A stretch of 64,000 bases of DNA from Flavobacterium sp. HJJ (GTDB lineage: Bacteria; Bacteroidota; Bacteroidia; Flavobacteriales; Flavobacteriaceae). Shown in pieces: positions 17,193 through 24,754 of the stretch (position 1 is its first letter; the number at the start of each line of letters is the position of its first letter). A program made the position numbers and the translations under genes. The notes under the pieces were generated by a model. The model was not told the DNA's origin and searched no databases. It saw nothing but the letters and a program-made list of their open reading frames with translations. Location: contig NZ_JADKPR010000006.1 in NCBI RefSeq assembly GCF_015351475.1, positions 124,001 through 188,000 of the forward strand. The letters run 5' to 3'.

Positions 17193-17561
17193 TTAATTTT
17201 TGATTGTCTGTTCAAGTTCAATATCCATTCTTCGCAATAAATTATCTTCTATGACATAAATGTGTTTTACCATTCCGTCGAACAACAGATTTCCTTGTAA
17301 ATCCTTCACAATCTGGTGAACTGTCACTTCGAATGTTTCATTTTGTCTTTCATTAAATCCGATTGGTTCAACATTGGGATTTATTTCAGTCCATTGTCTT
17401 GTCCAATATTCTCTTATTGCATCATGTCCGGTAACATAACCGCCTTCAAAAGCTTTTGGCCACTGTACATCCAAGTGAAATGTAGAGAGTGCTGTGTCAA
17501 TATCCCTTGAATTAAAAGCAGAATATGCCTTTTTTATTAAATTTTGGATTTGATTTTTCAT
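17193..17561 (-). CDS. SnoaL-like / NTF2-fold protein
   Basis: The protein has 122 residues. An N-terminal helix (IQNLIKKAYSAFNSRDIDTA) is followed by LSTFHLDVQWPKAFEGGYV, then GHDAIREYWTRQW. This is the pattern of SnoaL-like polyketide-cyclase and ketosteroid-isomerase relatives. Such proteins are often of unknown function in bacterial accessory regions. It ends with a VKHIYVIEDNLLRRMDIE strand-turn-strand typical of the fold. No neighbour suggests a substrate. Confidence 0.85.
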   Translation of the reverse strand: MKNQIQNLIKKAYSAFNSRDIDTALSTFHLDVQWPKAFEGGYVTGHDAIREYWTRQWTEINPNVEPIGFNERQNETFEVTVHQIVKDLQGNLLFDGMVKHIYVIEDNLLRRMDIELEQTIKN

Positions 17562-17618
17562 GTTTTTACAATGTTCTCTTGTAGAGAGTGTTATGTGAGG
17601 TGCGAATATGCGTTTCTA

Positions 17619-18026
17619 TTATTTTAATATTTTTACAAGATATTCTAAGAAATTCTTATTCATTAAATATTGTTTGTTTTCAATGTCTATGAATACTTTA
17701 TTTCCACAAATTTCTTTACTCTCACCTGAATTATATTCTATTTTTATTTTAAATCTAACATCAACTCCAACTTTAGATTTACTTTCATTTAAATTTTCAA
17801 GAAAACTTGTTATCTCTTCAATAGATTTTTCATTTTGGATTGTTTTCAGCTTAATATCATTGCCAAAATAATTAAAAGTTGAACAGTTAATTCTTATTGG
17901 AGTTTCAGTATCAAAATCAATGTACTGTATTTTTATTTCTTTTACATCATTCGAATATTTGTAAAGATTCGGATTTTGAAAACTATTAAGCATTGAAATA
18001 ATCACATAAAATAAAGTTAACTTCAT
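17619..18026 (-). CDS. Hypothetical protein in a cassette-like unit
   Basis: This 135-residue protein has a short hydrophobic N-terminus (MKLTLFYVIISML) that could be a weak signal peptide. The rest is AT-rich, lysine- and isoleucine-rich sequence (for example RFKIKIEYNSGESKEICGNK), with no motif I recognise. The gene lies between the words GTTATGTG (17590-17597) and CGCATAAC (18053-18060), which are near-inverse copies and also border the next unit. It may be a captured single-gene cassette. Confidence 0.6.
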   Translation of the reverse strand: MKLTLFYVIISMLNSFQNPNLYKYSNDVKEIKIQYIDFDTETPIRINCSTFNYFGNDIKLKTIQNEKSIEEITSFLENLNESKSKVGVDVRFKIKIEYNSGESKEICGNKVFIDIENKQYLMNKNFLEYLVKILK

Positions 18027-18052
18027 AATTTGGAAGTTTTAGTTGTATACTT

Positions 18053-18299
18053 CGCATAACGTCAGTCTGTGAATAAACTCAAAAAGAGGCTCTGAGAATC
18101 GGCTGTATGAAATTTTTCTCCGAGAGGTATCCGAATAGTTTCTGTTTTTGACTTAGTTTTTTCACAGACTGACGTTCCCGCGCTTGGCGTCAGTTGCGAA
18201 CTTCGGAACTGATTATTTTCCACTAAGATAATATTTCTTGCGAAACGTGAACGTGAATTTACCACAAAATTCGCAATTGCGCCAAACGTGTGTTGTGCG
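18053..18299. repeat. Long dyad element, attC-like or MITE-like
   Basis: The outer ends CGCATAAC (18053-18060) and GTTGTGCG (18292-18299) pair with one G-U. Inside are two hairpins. The first has perfect 14-bp arms, 18060-18073 with 18161-18174 (CGTCAGTCTGTGAA type). The second pairs TTGGCG-4-TTGCGAA (18184-18200) with TTCGCAA-3-CGCCAA (18270-18285). It is richer in G and C than its surroundings and carries no accepted gene. The RYYYAAC/GTTRRRY-like ends resemble integron attC sites with one mismatch each, but the length is greater than usual. Confidence 0.65.
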
Positions 18300-19436
18300 T
18301 CGTACTTTTATTTAATACTTTCTTTCAAAAGACTTCCCATTGAATTGATAAACACCACTTGGATTTGCTCCTCCAAACAATAATTCTCCATTTTTACTTT
18401 TATGTATTAACCAAATTTGCTTACTATCAAGGCCGTCCTTTTTAGTAAAATTTGTTACAGAATTACCATTATATCTCCAAACTCCAGATTCTACTGTACC
18501 AATCCAAATATTTCCTTTAGAATCCTCTCCAAGTGAAAAAGCTCTATCAAGAGAATTCCCTTTTGTATCTTCCTTTGTCAATTTTTGTTTTGCTGTGAAA
18601 TTAATAGCTTCTTTCCCATCATATATCAAAACTCCCTTGCCATTATTAGCAATCCAAAGATTTCCTTTACTGTCTTCCAAAATACCTCGAATATGCAAAA
18701 AACCATTTTCTTTCTGCAGTCCAAGATAATCATCTGTAATAATCTTAAAGTTAGTGCCATTATATCCAATTAACGCATTGTAAGTTCCAAACCAAATTGT
18801 ACCATTTTTACCTTTTAGGAAAGGTGTTGAAATTGCATAACCAAACCTACGTTCATCTTCGGATTTTGGTGTAACGGGAAATGTGCGATATGAAAGTTTT
18901 TTTCCATCATACTGGTAAACACCTGGATTATTTTCAAGTTTGTTATAACCCTCTATTTCATCACCTTTAAACCAAAGGTCGCTATCATTTAATTTCCAAT
19001 GTTTTGTTAAGTCGTAATTTCTTTCTTTATAAATTATTATTTTTTTTCCATCATAAATGCTTAAACCTTTGCCACATTCAAACCATATTACACCATTTTT
19101 ATCTTCATATATATTTCTTATCTGATTGTGACTTAATCCGTTTTCTGTTGTGAAATATTGAAATTTACCATTATGAAGTAAACACACTCCTTCGTTATAA
19201 CTACCAAACCAAATATTTCCTTTAGTGTCCTCAAGAAATGATCGAACACCAGATGTGAATTTTAGTAATTTAATATCAGTTTTAGTTTGTCCTAGTTGAT
19301 TATTCTTATCTGATAGATTTCGATTATTGCAAGAGATATTTACAATAATCAATAATGTACAGAAAAGGTTCAGAATATATTGGTTATTTAATTTAAGTTT
19401 CATTGTTAGCAAAGATTTTTTAGTATGACGCACAAC
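18292..19436. other. Single-gene unit with near-perfect inverted ends
   Basis: GTTGTGCGTCGTAC at 18292-18305 and GTATGACGCACAAC at 19423-19436 are inverse copies with one difference in 14 bases. They enclose exactly one gene, the beta-propeller lipoprotein. The left end is shared with the 247-base dyad element. No transposase or integrase is inside, and no target-site duplication is obvious, so movement would need an enzyme supplied in trans. Confidence 0.5.
18312..19403 (-). CDS. Two-component-regulator-type beta-propeller lipoprotein
   Basis: I place the start at 19403 (363 residues), which gives a lipoprotein signal ending in VNISC. The mature part consists of about six repeats with the Reg_prop pattern: DTKGNIWFGS, DKNGVIWFEC, GKNGTIWFGT, DSKGNLWIAN, DSKGNIWIGT and a degenerate last one, SKNGELLFGG. 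In hybrid two-component sensors of Bacteroidota these blades form the periplasmic sensor. Here no kinase, Y_Y_Y or HTH domain follows, so it is a stand-alone sensor-like propeller. It lies in a unit with inverted ends. Confidence 0.8.
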   Translation of the reverse strand: MKLKLNNQYILNLFCTLLIIVNISCNNRNLSDKNNQLGQTKTDIKLLKFTSGVRSFLEDTKGNIWFGSYNEGVCLLHNGKFQYFTTENGLSHNQIRNIYEDKNGVIWFECGKGLSIYDGKKIIIYKERNYDLTKHWKLNDSDLWFKGDEIEGYNKLENNPGVYQYDGKKLSYRTFPVTPKSEDERRFGYAISTPFLKGKNGTIWFGTYNALIGYNGTNFKIITDDYLGLQKENGFLHIRGILEDSKGNLWIANNGKGVLIYDGKEAINFTAKQKLTKEDTKGNSLDRAFSLGEDSKGNIWIGTVESGVWRYNGNSVTNFTKKDGLDSKQIWLIHKSKNGELLFGGANPSGVYQFNGKSFERKY

Positions 19437-19594
19437 TAGTTTATATGTCTGATAAAAATAAAATCAAATGGGCTGAATCGGTTTAAAAAACACAATAAAT
19501 ACCAAACTTTCTTTAATGCTAATATATAAACAATTTTTTACAAATTGACAAAGAACAATTTTAAGCTAAAAGTTCTTAAAATTCCTAATGTTCT
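19404..19594. other. Intergenic stretch with no gene
   Basis: This AT-rich stretch runs between the propeller lipoprotein start and the structured-RNA-like element. Apart from the inverted end of the cassette-like unit at 19423-19436, I see no open frame, hairpin or promoter box that I would defend. Confidence 0.5.
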
Positions 19595-19675
19595 CCCTAG
19601 CCCAGATGGGAGTGGCATCCTGTGTGCCTGGGGTTCAGGTACACAGATATAACGGACAGCTGGATTTAGCTCCTG
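19595..19675 (+). ncRNA. Structured RNA-like element, copy 1
   Basis: The ends CCCTAGCCCAGATGGGAGTGG and GACAGCTGGATTTAGCTCCT recur at 33667-33767. Between them, copy 1 has an 11-bp hairpin (19620-19630 with 19636-19646, CTGTGTGCCTG type, loop GGGTT), while copy 2 has a different hairpin in the same place. CCAG (19602-19605) can pair with CTGG (19660-19663). Conserved flanks with a variable but still paired centre point to RNA structure. From memory it resembles a widespread flavobacterial motif (possibly flavo-1 in Rfam). The name needs a covariance-model search. Confidence 0.55.
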
Positions 19676-19817
19676 AAAAATCATTTTATAATTTAATCTT
19701 TTGAAAGGCTTGAAAAGGAATGCTCTTTTTTTAGAGGTTTTTATCCGCTATTGCTGGCAAAAGGCTCAAATCATTGGTTTTTGTATAATAATCCTGCCAT
19801 AATCAGCACGAATTAAC

Positions 19818-19825
19818 TACTTTTG
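19818..19825 (+). promoter_or_regulatory. -7 box of the ABC exporter
   Basis: TACTTTTG matches TAnnTTTG and lies 19 bases before the GTG start at 19845. No good TTTG is found 17-23 bases upstream. Confidence 0.45.
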
Positions 19826-19844
19826 CACTTCTAAAAAATTACCC

Positions 19845-20765
19845 GTGAGCAGTATTCTTGAAGTAAATAAAGTCATAAAGCAATATGGTGATTATGTTGC
19901 GCTAAACGAAGTATCACTGACCGTACCCAAAGGGAGTATTTACGGACTTCTCGGTCCAAATGGAGCTGGGAAAACTTCGCTGATCCGAATCATCAATCAG
20001 ATTACGATGCCAGACAGCGGTGAAATCATCCTTGACGGTGAAAAACTGCAGCCAAAACACATTCAGCATATTGGCTATCTTCCCGAAGAGAGAGGTTTAT
20101 ACAGCACTATGAAAGTCGGGGAGCAGTGCCTGTATTTGGCACAAATGAAAGGATTGTCTAAGGCTGAGGCCAAAAAACAGCTCGAATATTGGTTTGACCG
20201 TCTTGGAATTCAGGGATGGTGGAACAAGAAAATTCAAGAACTTTCAAAAGGAATGGCGCAGAAAATTCAGTTTGTGGTCTGCGTTCTGCACAAACCTAAA
20301 TTGTTGATTTTTGATGAGCCTTTTTCTGGTTTTGATCCAGTAAATGCCAATGTGATTAAAGACGAGATTTTGGCATTGAAAGAAGATGGAGCAACGATTA
20401 TTTTTTCGACCCACAGAATGGAAAGTGTGGAGGAACTATGCGATCATATTGCGCTGATTCATAAATCGAACAAGCTGATTGAAGGCAAACTGATTGATGT
20501 AAAAAGACAATTTAAAACCAATAGTTTTGAAGTAGGTATACTGTCAGACAATGTGGAAGGTCTGATGTTTGATATTACTCAGAAATTTAAGGTTGGGCCG
20601 GCAAATTTTAAATCATTAAACGATGAATTGAAATTGGAGATTCAGATTGGAAATTCAACACCAAATGAATTACTGCATGTTTTAACGCAACGTGGTCAAG
20701 TAACCCATTTTGTAGAAAAAATTCCAAGTGTGAATGATATTTTTATTAAAACAGTAGCCGGATAG
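19845..20765 (+). CDS. ABC exporter ATP-binding protein (NatA-like)
   Basis: The protein has 306 residues starting at GTG. It has Walker A GPNGAGKTS, the signature LSKGMAQ, Walker B LLIFDEPFSG and the switch histidine in STHRMES. The C-terminal ~80 residues form the extension seen in ABC-2-type ATPases. The partner permease gene follows at 20885. Such pairs export ions, drugs or lipids. The substrate cannot be told from sequence. GTG is chosen because it directly follows the -7 box and no ATG lies nearby in frame. Confidence 0.93.
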   Translation: MSSILEVNKVIKQYGDYVALNEVSLTVPKGSIYGLLGPNGAGKTSLIRIINQITMPDSGEIILDGEKLQPKHIQHIGYLPEERGLYSTMKVGEQCLYLAQMKGLSKAEAKKQLEYWFDRLGIQGWWNKKIQELSKGMAQKIQFVVCVLHKPKLLIFDEPFSGFDPVNANVIKDEILALKEDGATIIFSTHRMESVEELCDHIALIHKSNKLIEGKLIDVKRQFKTNSFEVGILSDNVEGLMFDITQKFKVGPANFKSLNDELKLEIQIGNSTPNELLHVLTQRGQVTHFVEKIPSVNDIFIKTVAG

Positions 20766-20773
20766 ATAGTTGG

Positions 20774-20880
20774 ATTGTCCGATTTTTGGATTATTAGATT
20801 TCTCTGTTATATCTCAATAATCTTTCTATCCAATAATTAATATCTAAAAAATCCAATAATCTAAAAGTCCAATAATCTAT
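20774..20880. repeat. Imperfect inverted repeat filling the ABC gene gap
   Basis: The left part around 20774-20800 (a GATTNNCCGATTTTTGGATTATTAGA-like series, read in two halves) and the right part around 20850-20878 (CCAATAATCTAAAAGTCCAA) are inverse copies. They differ mainly by transitions that G-U pairs would tolerate in RNA. It fills nearly the whole 119-base gap and ends five bases before the permease start codon. Confidence 0.5.
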
Positions 20881-20884
20881 TAAA

Positions 20885-22201
20885 ATGAGTATAATTTCAT
20901 TAATCATAAAAAGAGAGTTTATAGCCAAGGTGCGCAATAAGTCGTTTATTGTGATGACATTTTTAAGTCCTTTGCTGTTTGTTGCAATTACTGCTTTTAT
21001 TACGTATTTAAGTTCCATGAAGCCAGATACTAAACTTATTGCGATTCATGACGAATCGGGTTTGTTTGTTAATGAGTTTATGGCATTAAATAATAAAAAT
21101 GGTGATTATAAATACTTGGATTTATCTAAAATTGATATCCAATTTTTGAAAGACAGTATTGTTAAAGAAAATTTTGAAGCCTTGCTGTATGTTCCTAAAA
21201 CGGTTAATAGCAAAGAGCTGGAAACTAAAATTCAGCTGGTTTCTAATGAAAGCCCAAGTATTGGCTTTATCGAAAGTACACAAGGAATTATTGCAGACAA
21301 GTTAACCAAAAATAATCTGGAATTAGCACATTTAGATACTTTAGCAATTAGAAAAGCCAAAGCTCAAGTGGTTTTTAAATTATCAAAAGCTTCAGGAGAA
21401 GAAAGTCTTAGAGGGCTTAATGAAATTAAAGTTGGAATAGGAGGGGCTTTTGGTTATCTTATTATGATGTTTATTATTATTTATGGGAATATGGTGATGC
21501 GGAGCGTGATCGAAGAGAAAACCAACCGTATTGTTGAAATTATAATATCTTCGGTTAAACCTTTCCAATTGATGATGGGAAAAATAATAGGAACTTCATT
21601 GGCTGGATTACTGCAGTTTTTGATTTGGACTGTAATTGGTTTGTCATTAATGTTTGCAGCTTCGGCTTTTTTTGGAGTAAATATTGGTCCCACATCTAGG
21701 GTTTCTCCAGAAATCATGCACGCAGCACAACAGGAATTGACCGGTACTGCCCAAATGTATATTAAAGAAATATGGAATCTTCCTATTGCCGGAATCCTGA
21801 TTGGTTTTGTTGTGTATTTTATTGGAGGTTATTTTTTATACAGTTCTTTTTATGCAGCGATTGGTGCCGCAGTTGATAATCAGACAGATTCACAGCAGTT
21901 CCTTTTACCGATTATAATGCCGTTGATGCTGAGTGTTTATATTGGTTTTTTTACAGTAATAAATAATCCTCACGGGACAGTTGCCGTGGTTTTTTCAATG
22001 ATTCCTCTGACATCTCCTATAGTGATGCTGATGCGTATTCCTTTTGGTGTGCCATGGTGGCAGATTGCAATTTCCGTATCTTTGTTATTCGGTACATTTT
22101 TTGGCGTGGTTTGGTTTGCTGCCAAGATTTACCGTGTTGGAATTTTGATGTATGGCAAAAAACCAAGCTGGAAAGAGTTATATAAATGGCTTAAATATTA
22201 G
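20885..22201 (+). CDS. ABC-2 type permease (NatB-like)
   Basis: The protein has 438 residues. A membrane helix at about residues 20-42 is followed by a large soluble domain (about 45-180) and then a cluster of five membrane helices. The segment MRSVIEEKTNRIVEIIISSV around residue 205, followed by KPFQLMMGKIIG, is the conserved ABC-2 coupling region. It forms the membrane half of the exporter with the preceding ATPase. The gap between the two genes holds an inverted repeat, but the same strand and function indicate one operon. Confidence 0.93.
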   Translation: MSIISLIIKREFIAKVRNKSFIVMTFLSPLLFVAITAFITYLSSMKPDTKLIAIHDESGLFVNEFMALNNKNGDYKYLDLSKIDIQFLKDSIVKENFEALLYVPKTVNSKELETKIQLVSNESPSIGFIESTQGIIADKLTKNNLELAHLDTLAIRKAKAQVVFKLSKASGEESLRGLNEIKVGIGGAFGYLIMMFIIIYGNMVMRSVIEEKTNRIVEIIISSVKPFQLMMGKIIGTSLAGLLQFLIWTVIGLSLMFAASAFFGVNIGPTSRVSPEIMHAAQQELTGTAQMYIKEIWNLPIAGILIGFVVYFIGGYFLYSSFYAAIGAAVDNQTDSQQFLLPIIMPLMLSVYIGFFTVINNPHGTVAVVFSMIPLTSPIVMLMRIPFGVPWWQIAISVSLLFGTFFGVVWFAAKIYRVGILMYGKKPSWKELYKWLKY

Positions 22202-22350
22202 AAGCTGCTAAGTTACTAAGTAGCTGATTTGCTAAGTTTTTTAGTTTTATAGATTAATGAGAAGCTTAGAATTTGAGTGTATTTTAAAAAAAAGTGGCTA
22301 AGTTGCTAAGTTTTGGAAAAAGCTTAGAAACTTAGAAGCTTAGAAACTTA
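22202..22350. repeat. Intergenic repeat cluster with CTAAGTT words
   Basis: The words GCTAAGTTACTAAG, GCTAAGTTGCTAAG and their inverse AGCTTAGAAACTTA recur through the 155-base gap. AGCTTAGAAACTTA occurs twice in direct order, at 22321-22334 and 22337-22350. The left and right halves are imperfect inverse copies. The element ends six bases before the response-regulator start codon. Confidence 0.6.
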
Positions 22351-22356
22351 AAAAAT

Positions 22357-23520
22357 ATGAGTAAAATATTAATTATTGAAGACGAAGAAGCAATCAGGAG
22401 AGTGTTAGCCAAAATACTCTGTGAAGAAAATGAGTCTTATGAAGTTGATGTCGCCGAAGATGGTGTTATAGGGTTTGGAAAAATAAAAGAAAACGACTAT
22501 GATTTGGTTTTATGCGACATAAAAATGCCAAAAATGGACGGCGTAGAATTGTTGGAAGCGGTAAAAAAGATTGATACTGAAGTTCCTATCGTAATGATTT
22601 CAGGTCATGGAGATATGGAAACGGCGATTAATACGATGCGCCTTGGGGCATTTGACTATATCTCAAAACCGCCGGATTTAAACCGCCTGCTGAATACAGT
22701 CCGAAATGCTTTGGACAGAAAAAAACTGGCTGTCGAAAATAAAATTTTAAAAAAGAAAGTCAGTAAAAAATACGAAATAATTGGGGACTGCGAACCTATC
22801 AATCTAGTAAAAATAATGATTGATAAAGTCGCTCCCACCGATGCAAGAGTTTTGATTACCGGACCAAATGGGACAGGAAAGGAATTAGTCGCTCATCAGC
22901 TGCACGATAAAAGTGAACGTTCTGCCGCTCCTATGGTCGAAGTGAATTGTGCTGCGATACCTAGTGAATTGATTGAAAGCGAATTGTTTGGGCATGTAAA
23001 AGGTGCTTTTACATCGGCAGTGAAAGATCGTGCTGGGAAATTTGAAGCTGCAAACAAAGGAACTATTTTCTTAGATGAAATTGGCGATATGAGTCTGTCG
23101 GCTCAGGCCAAAGTTCTGAGGGCTTTGCAGGAAGGAATCATTACACGCGTGGGAGCTGACAGCGATATAAAAATTGACGTCCGGGTGATTGCCGCTACCA
23201 ATAAAGATTTAAAAGTTGAAATAGCAGAAGGCCGATTTAGAGAAGATTTATATCATCGTTTGGCAGTTATTCTCATTAAAGTACCTTCCTTAAATGACAG
23301 AAGGGCTGATATTCCGGCACTGATAGAGCATTTTGCTTCCAAAATTGCCGGTGAACAGGGAAATGCAGTTAAACACTTCTCTGCCGATGCAGTCCGTCAG
23401 TTGCAGGAATACGACTGGACAGGTAATATTCGTGAATTAAGAAACGTGATTGAACGCTTGATAATCCTTGGAGGAAACGAAATTTCTGAAAGTGATGTTA
23501 ACGCTTTCGCAAGCAAATAA
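22357..23520 (+). CDS. NtrC-type response regulator lacking a DNA-binding domain
   Basis: The protein has 387 residues. The receiver domain (1-120) has the phospho-acceptor D54 in CDIKMP. The AAA+ sigma-54 interaction domain (about 138-370) has Walker A GPNGTGKE, the loop GAFTSA (usual GAFTGA, with Ser for Gly), Walker B TIFLDEIGDM and the arginine-rich RFREDLYHRL. The chain stops after ESDVNAFASK, so the usual C-terminal Fis-type helix-turn-helix is missing. FlgR of Helicobacter and CtcC of Chlamydia are known HTH-less activators. No histidine kinase gene is adjacent. Confidence 0.92.
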   Translation: MSKILIIEDEEAIRRVLAKILCEENESYEVDVAEDGVIGFGKIKENDYDLVLCDIKMPKMDGVELLEAVKKIDTEVPIVMISGHGDMETAINTMRLGAFDYISKPPDLNRLLNTVRNALDRKKLAVENKILKKKVSKKYEIIGDCEPINLVKIMIDKVAPTDARVLITGPNGTGKELVAHQLHDKSERSAAPMVEVNCAAIPSELIESELFGHVKGAFTSAVKDRAGKFEAANKGTIFLDEIGDMSLSAQAKVLRALQEGIITRVGADSDIKIDVRVIAATNKDLKVEIAEGRFREDLYHRLAVILIKVPSLNDRRADIPALIEHFASKIAGEQGNAVKHFSADAVRQLQEYDWTGNIRELRNVIERLIILGGNEISESDVNAFASK

Positions 23521-23527
23521 ATAGAAA

Positions 23528-23617
23528 GCTATAAGCTTTAGGCGTTATGCTCTAAGCAAAAGCTGAAAAAATACGAATAATCAATTTGCTTACGGCTTAA
23601 TGCCTAAAGCTTATAGC
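23528..23617. repeat. Inverted repeat, 16-bp perfect outer arms
   Basis: The arms 23528-23543 and 23602-23617 (GCTATAAGCTTTAGGC type) are exact inverse copies. Pairing continues imperfectly inward through GTTATGCTCTAAGC and GCTTACGGCTTAAT. It fills the gap and ends nine bases before the next start codon. Confidence 0.7.
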
Positions 23618-23626
23618 ATAAAAAAA

Positions 23627-24346
23627 ATGAAATTAAAAAAAATAAACCAAGTATTGCAGGAAGCCTTAATCGATAGCGGGCTCACAGAAGCAAACGATAT
23701 GCAGAAAGAAACTTTTTCAACTATAAAAAGCGGTGCAGATGCAATTATTGTTTCTTCAAAGGGTTCAGGAAAATCAACAACTATTGTATTGAATGTTATC
23801 CAGCAGCTGGTTTGTGAAGGTGAAGAGTCACCTCGTGCTTTAATTATTGTGGAAGACAAAGCTAAGGTTCTCGCAATGGAAGAGCTTTTTGAAAATCTTG
23901 GAAAATTCACTAATTTGAGAGTTTACGGTGTTCATGAAAAAGGAGATATGGATTATGATAAAAACTATATTTCAGCAGGTATTGATGTGCTTATAGGAAC
24001 TCCTGCTAAATTAAGTGATATGTTTTCTACTGCCGGTTATAATGTAAACCGATTAAGAATGTTTATACTTGATGATGCCGATTCTATTTTGAAACTCCGC
24101 CATGAACCAAAAATAATGCGGATATCAAATAGTATTGCCAAAACGCAGCGTATTATATTTACCGATCAGTTAACGGAAAGAATTGAAATTTTGGCCGAAA
24201 AAATGCTGGTTGAGCCTTATGTTTTTGATTTTGAAGAGGAATATGACGAAGATGAAGACGATTTCGATGAGGAGGAATCTGTATTTCATGATGTTGATGA
24301 TTTTGAAGAAGAAGATGAGGAAATTGATGATAATGAAGAAGAATAG
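23627..24346 (+). CDS. Half-length DEAD-box ATPase-like protein with acidic tail
   Basis: I start at the ATG at 23627 (239 residues), because the upstream ATG at 23600 lies inside the inverted repeat. The chain covers only the first RecA-like domain: a Q-motif-like start, Walker A SSKGSGKST (about residue 45), a GTP-like motif Ib (LIGTPAKLSD) and motif II DDAD instead of DEAD. The motif III region reads RIIFTDQL, not SAT, and the second RecA domain is absent. The last ~45 residues are almost all Asp and Glu. Real helicase activity is unlikely. Confidence 0.82.
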   Translation: MKLKKINQVLQEALIDSGLTEANDMQKETFSTIKSGADAIIVSSKGSGKSTTIVLNVIQQLVCEGEESPRALIIVEDKAKVLAMEELFENLGKFTNLRVYGVHEKGDMDYDKNYISAGIDVLIGTPAKLSDMFSTAGYNVNRLRMFILDDADSILKLRHEPKIMRISNSIAKTQRIIFTDQLTERIEILAEKMLVEPYVFDFEEEYDEDEDDFDEEESVFHDVDDFEEEDEEIDDNEEE

Positions 24347-24452
24347 AATTTTAGAAATTATTTAAAAAAATAAGTGGTCATCCAGACGAAAAGATTTGAT
24401 TTTTTTTTGGGGTTAATGATTTTAGAACGTAATAATTAAAAAATAGAACATC

Positions 24453-24671
24453 ATGGGATTAATGAAAGTATTTTCGGGAAGTGAAATTTTAGCATTGGCT
24501 CTGCAGGAGAAAATAGAAGCTGCTGGTGTTGAAACCACGGTTAAAAATAATATTCAGTCGGCTAGAATGTCAGGATTTCCAAATTCAGATTCAGCTGTTG
24601 AAGTATTTATTCAGGAAACTGATTTTGCAAAAGCAAATCCGGTTATCGAGGAATTTAGGTTGAGTATCTAG
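24453..24671 (+). CDS. DUF2007-family small protein
   Basis: This 72-residue protein has the DUF2007 pattern: MKVFSGSEILALALQEKIEA, then a second strand with VETTVKNNIQSA, then VEVFIQETDFAKANPVIEEF. The family folds like the ferredoxin-like signal-transducing domains and its role is unknown. An ATG nine bases downstream is an alternative start. It has its own terminator at 24700. The preceding 106 bases hold no clear promoter. Confidence 0.87.
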   Translation: MGLMKVFSGSEILALALQEKIEAAGVETTVKNNIQSARMSGFPNSDSAVEVFIQETDFAKANPVIEEFRLSI

Positions 24672-24699
24672 TTAAATTAAATTGATTTAATTTTTTTTG

Positions 24700-24735
24700 A
24701 AAGACCTTGGGACGTATTAGTATCAGGGTCTTTTT
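24700..24735 (+). terminator. Terminator after the DUF2007 gene
   Basis: A 10-bp stem with one G-U pair (24700-24709 with 24724-24733, AAAGACCTTG type) is followed by a T-run, 29 bases after the stop codon. Confidence 0.7.
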
Positions 24736-24754
24736 ATAATATAATAATTTTATA

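Noticed and set aside
18062..18265. Minus-strand 67-codon frame in the dyad element
   Set aside because: It lies entirely within the hairpin arms and has no plausible protein features.
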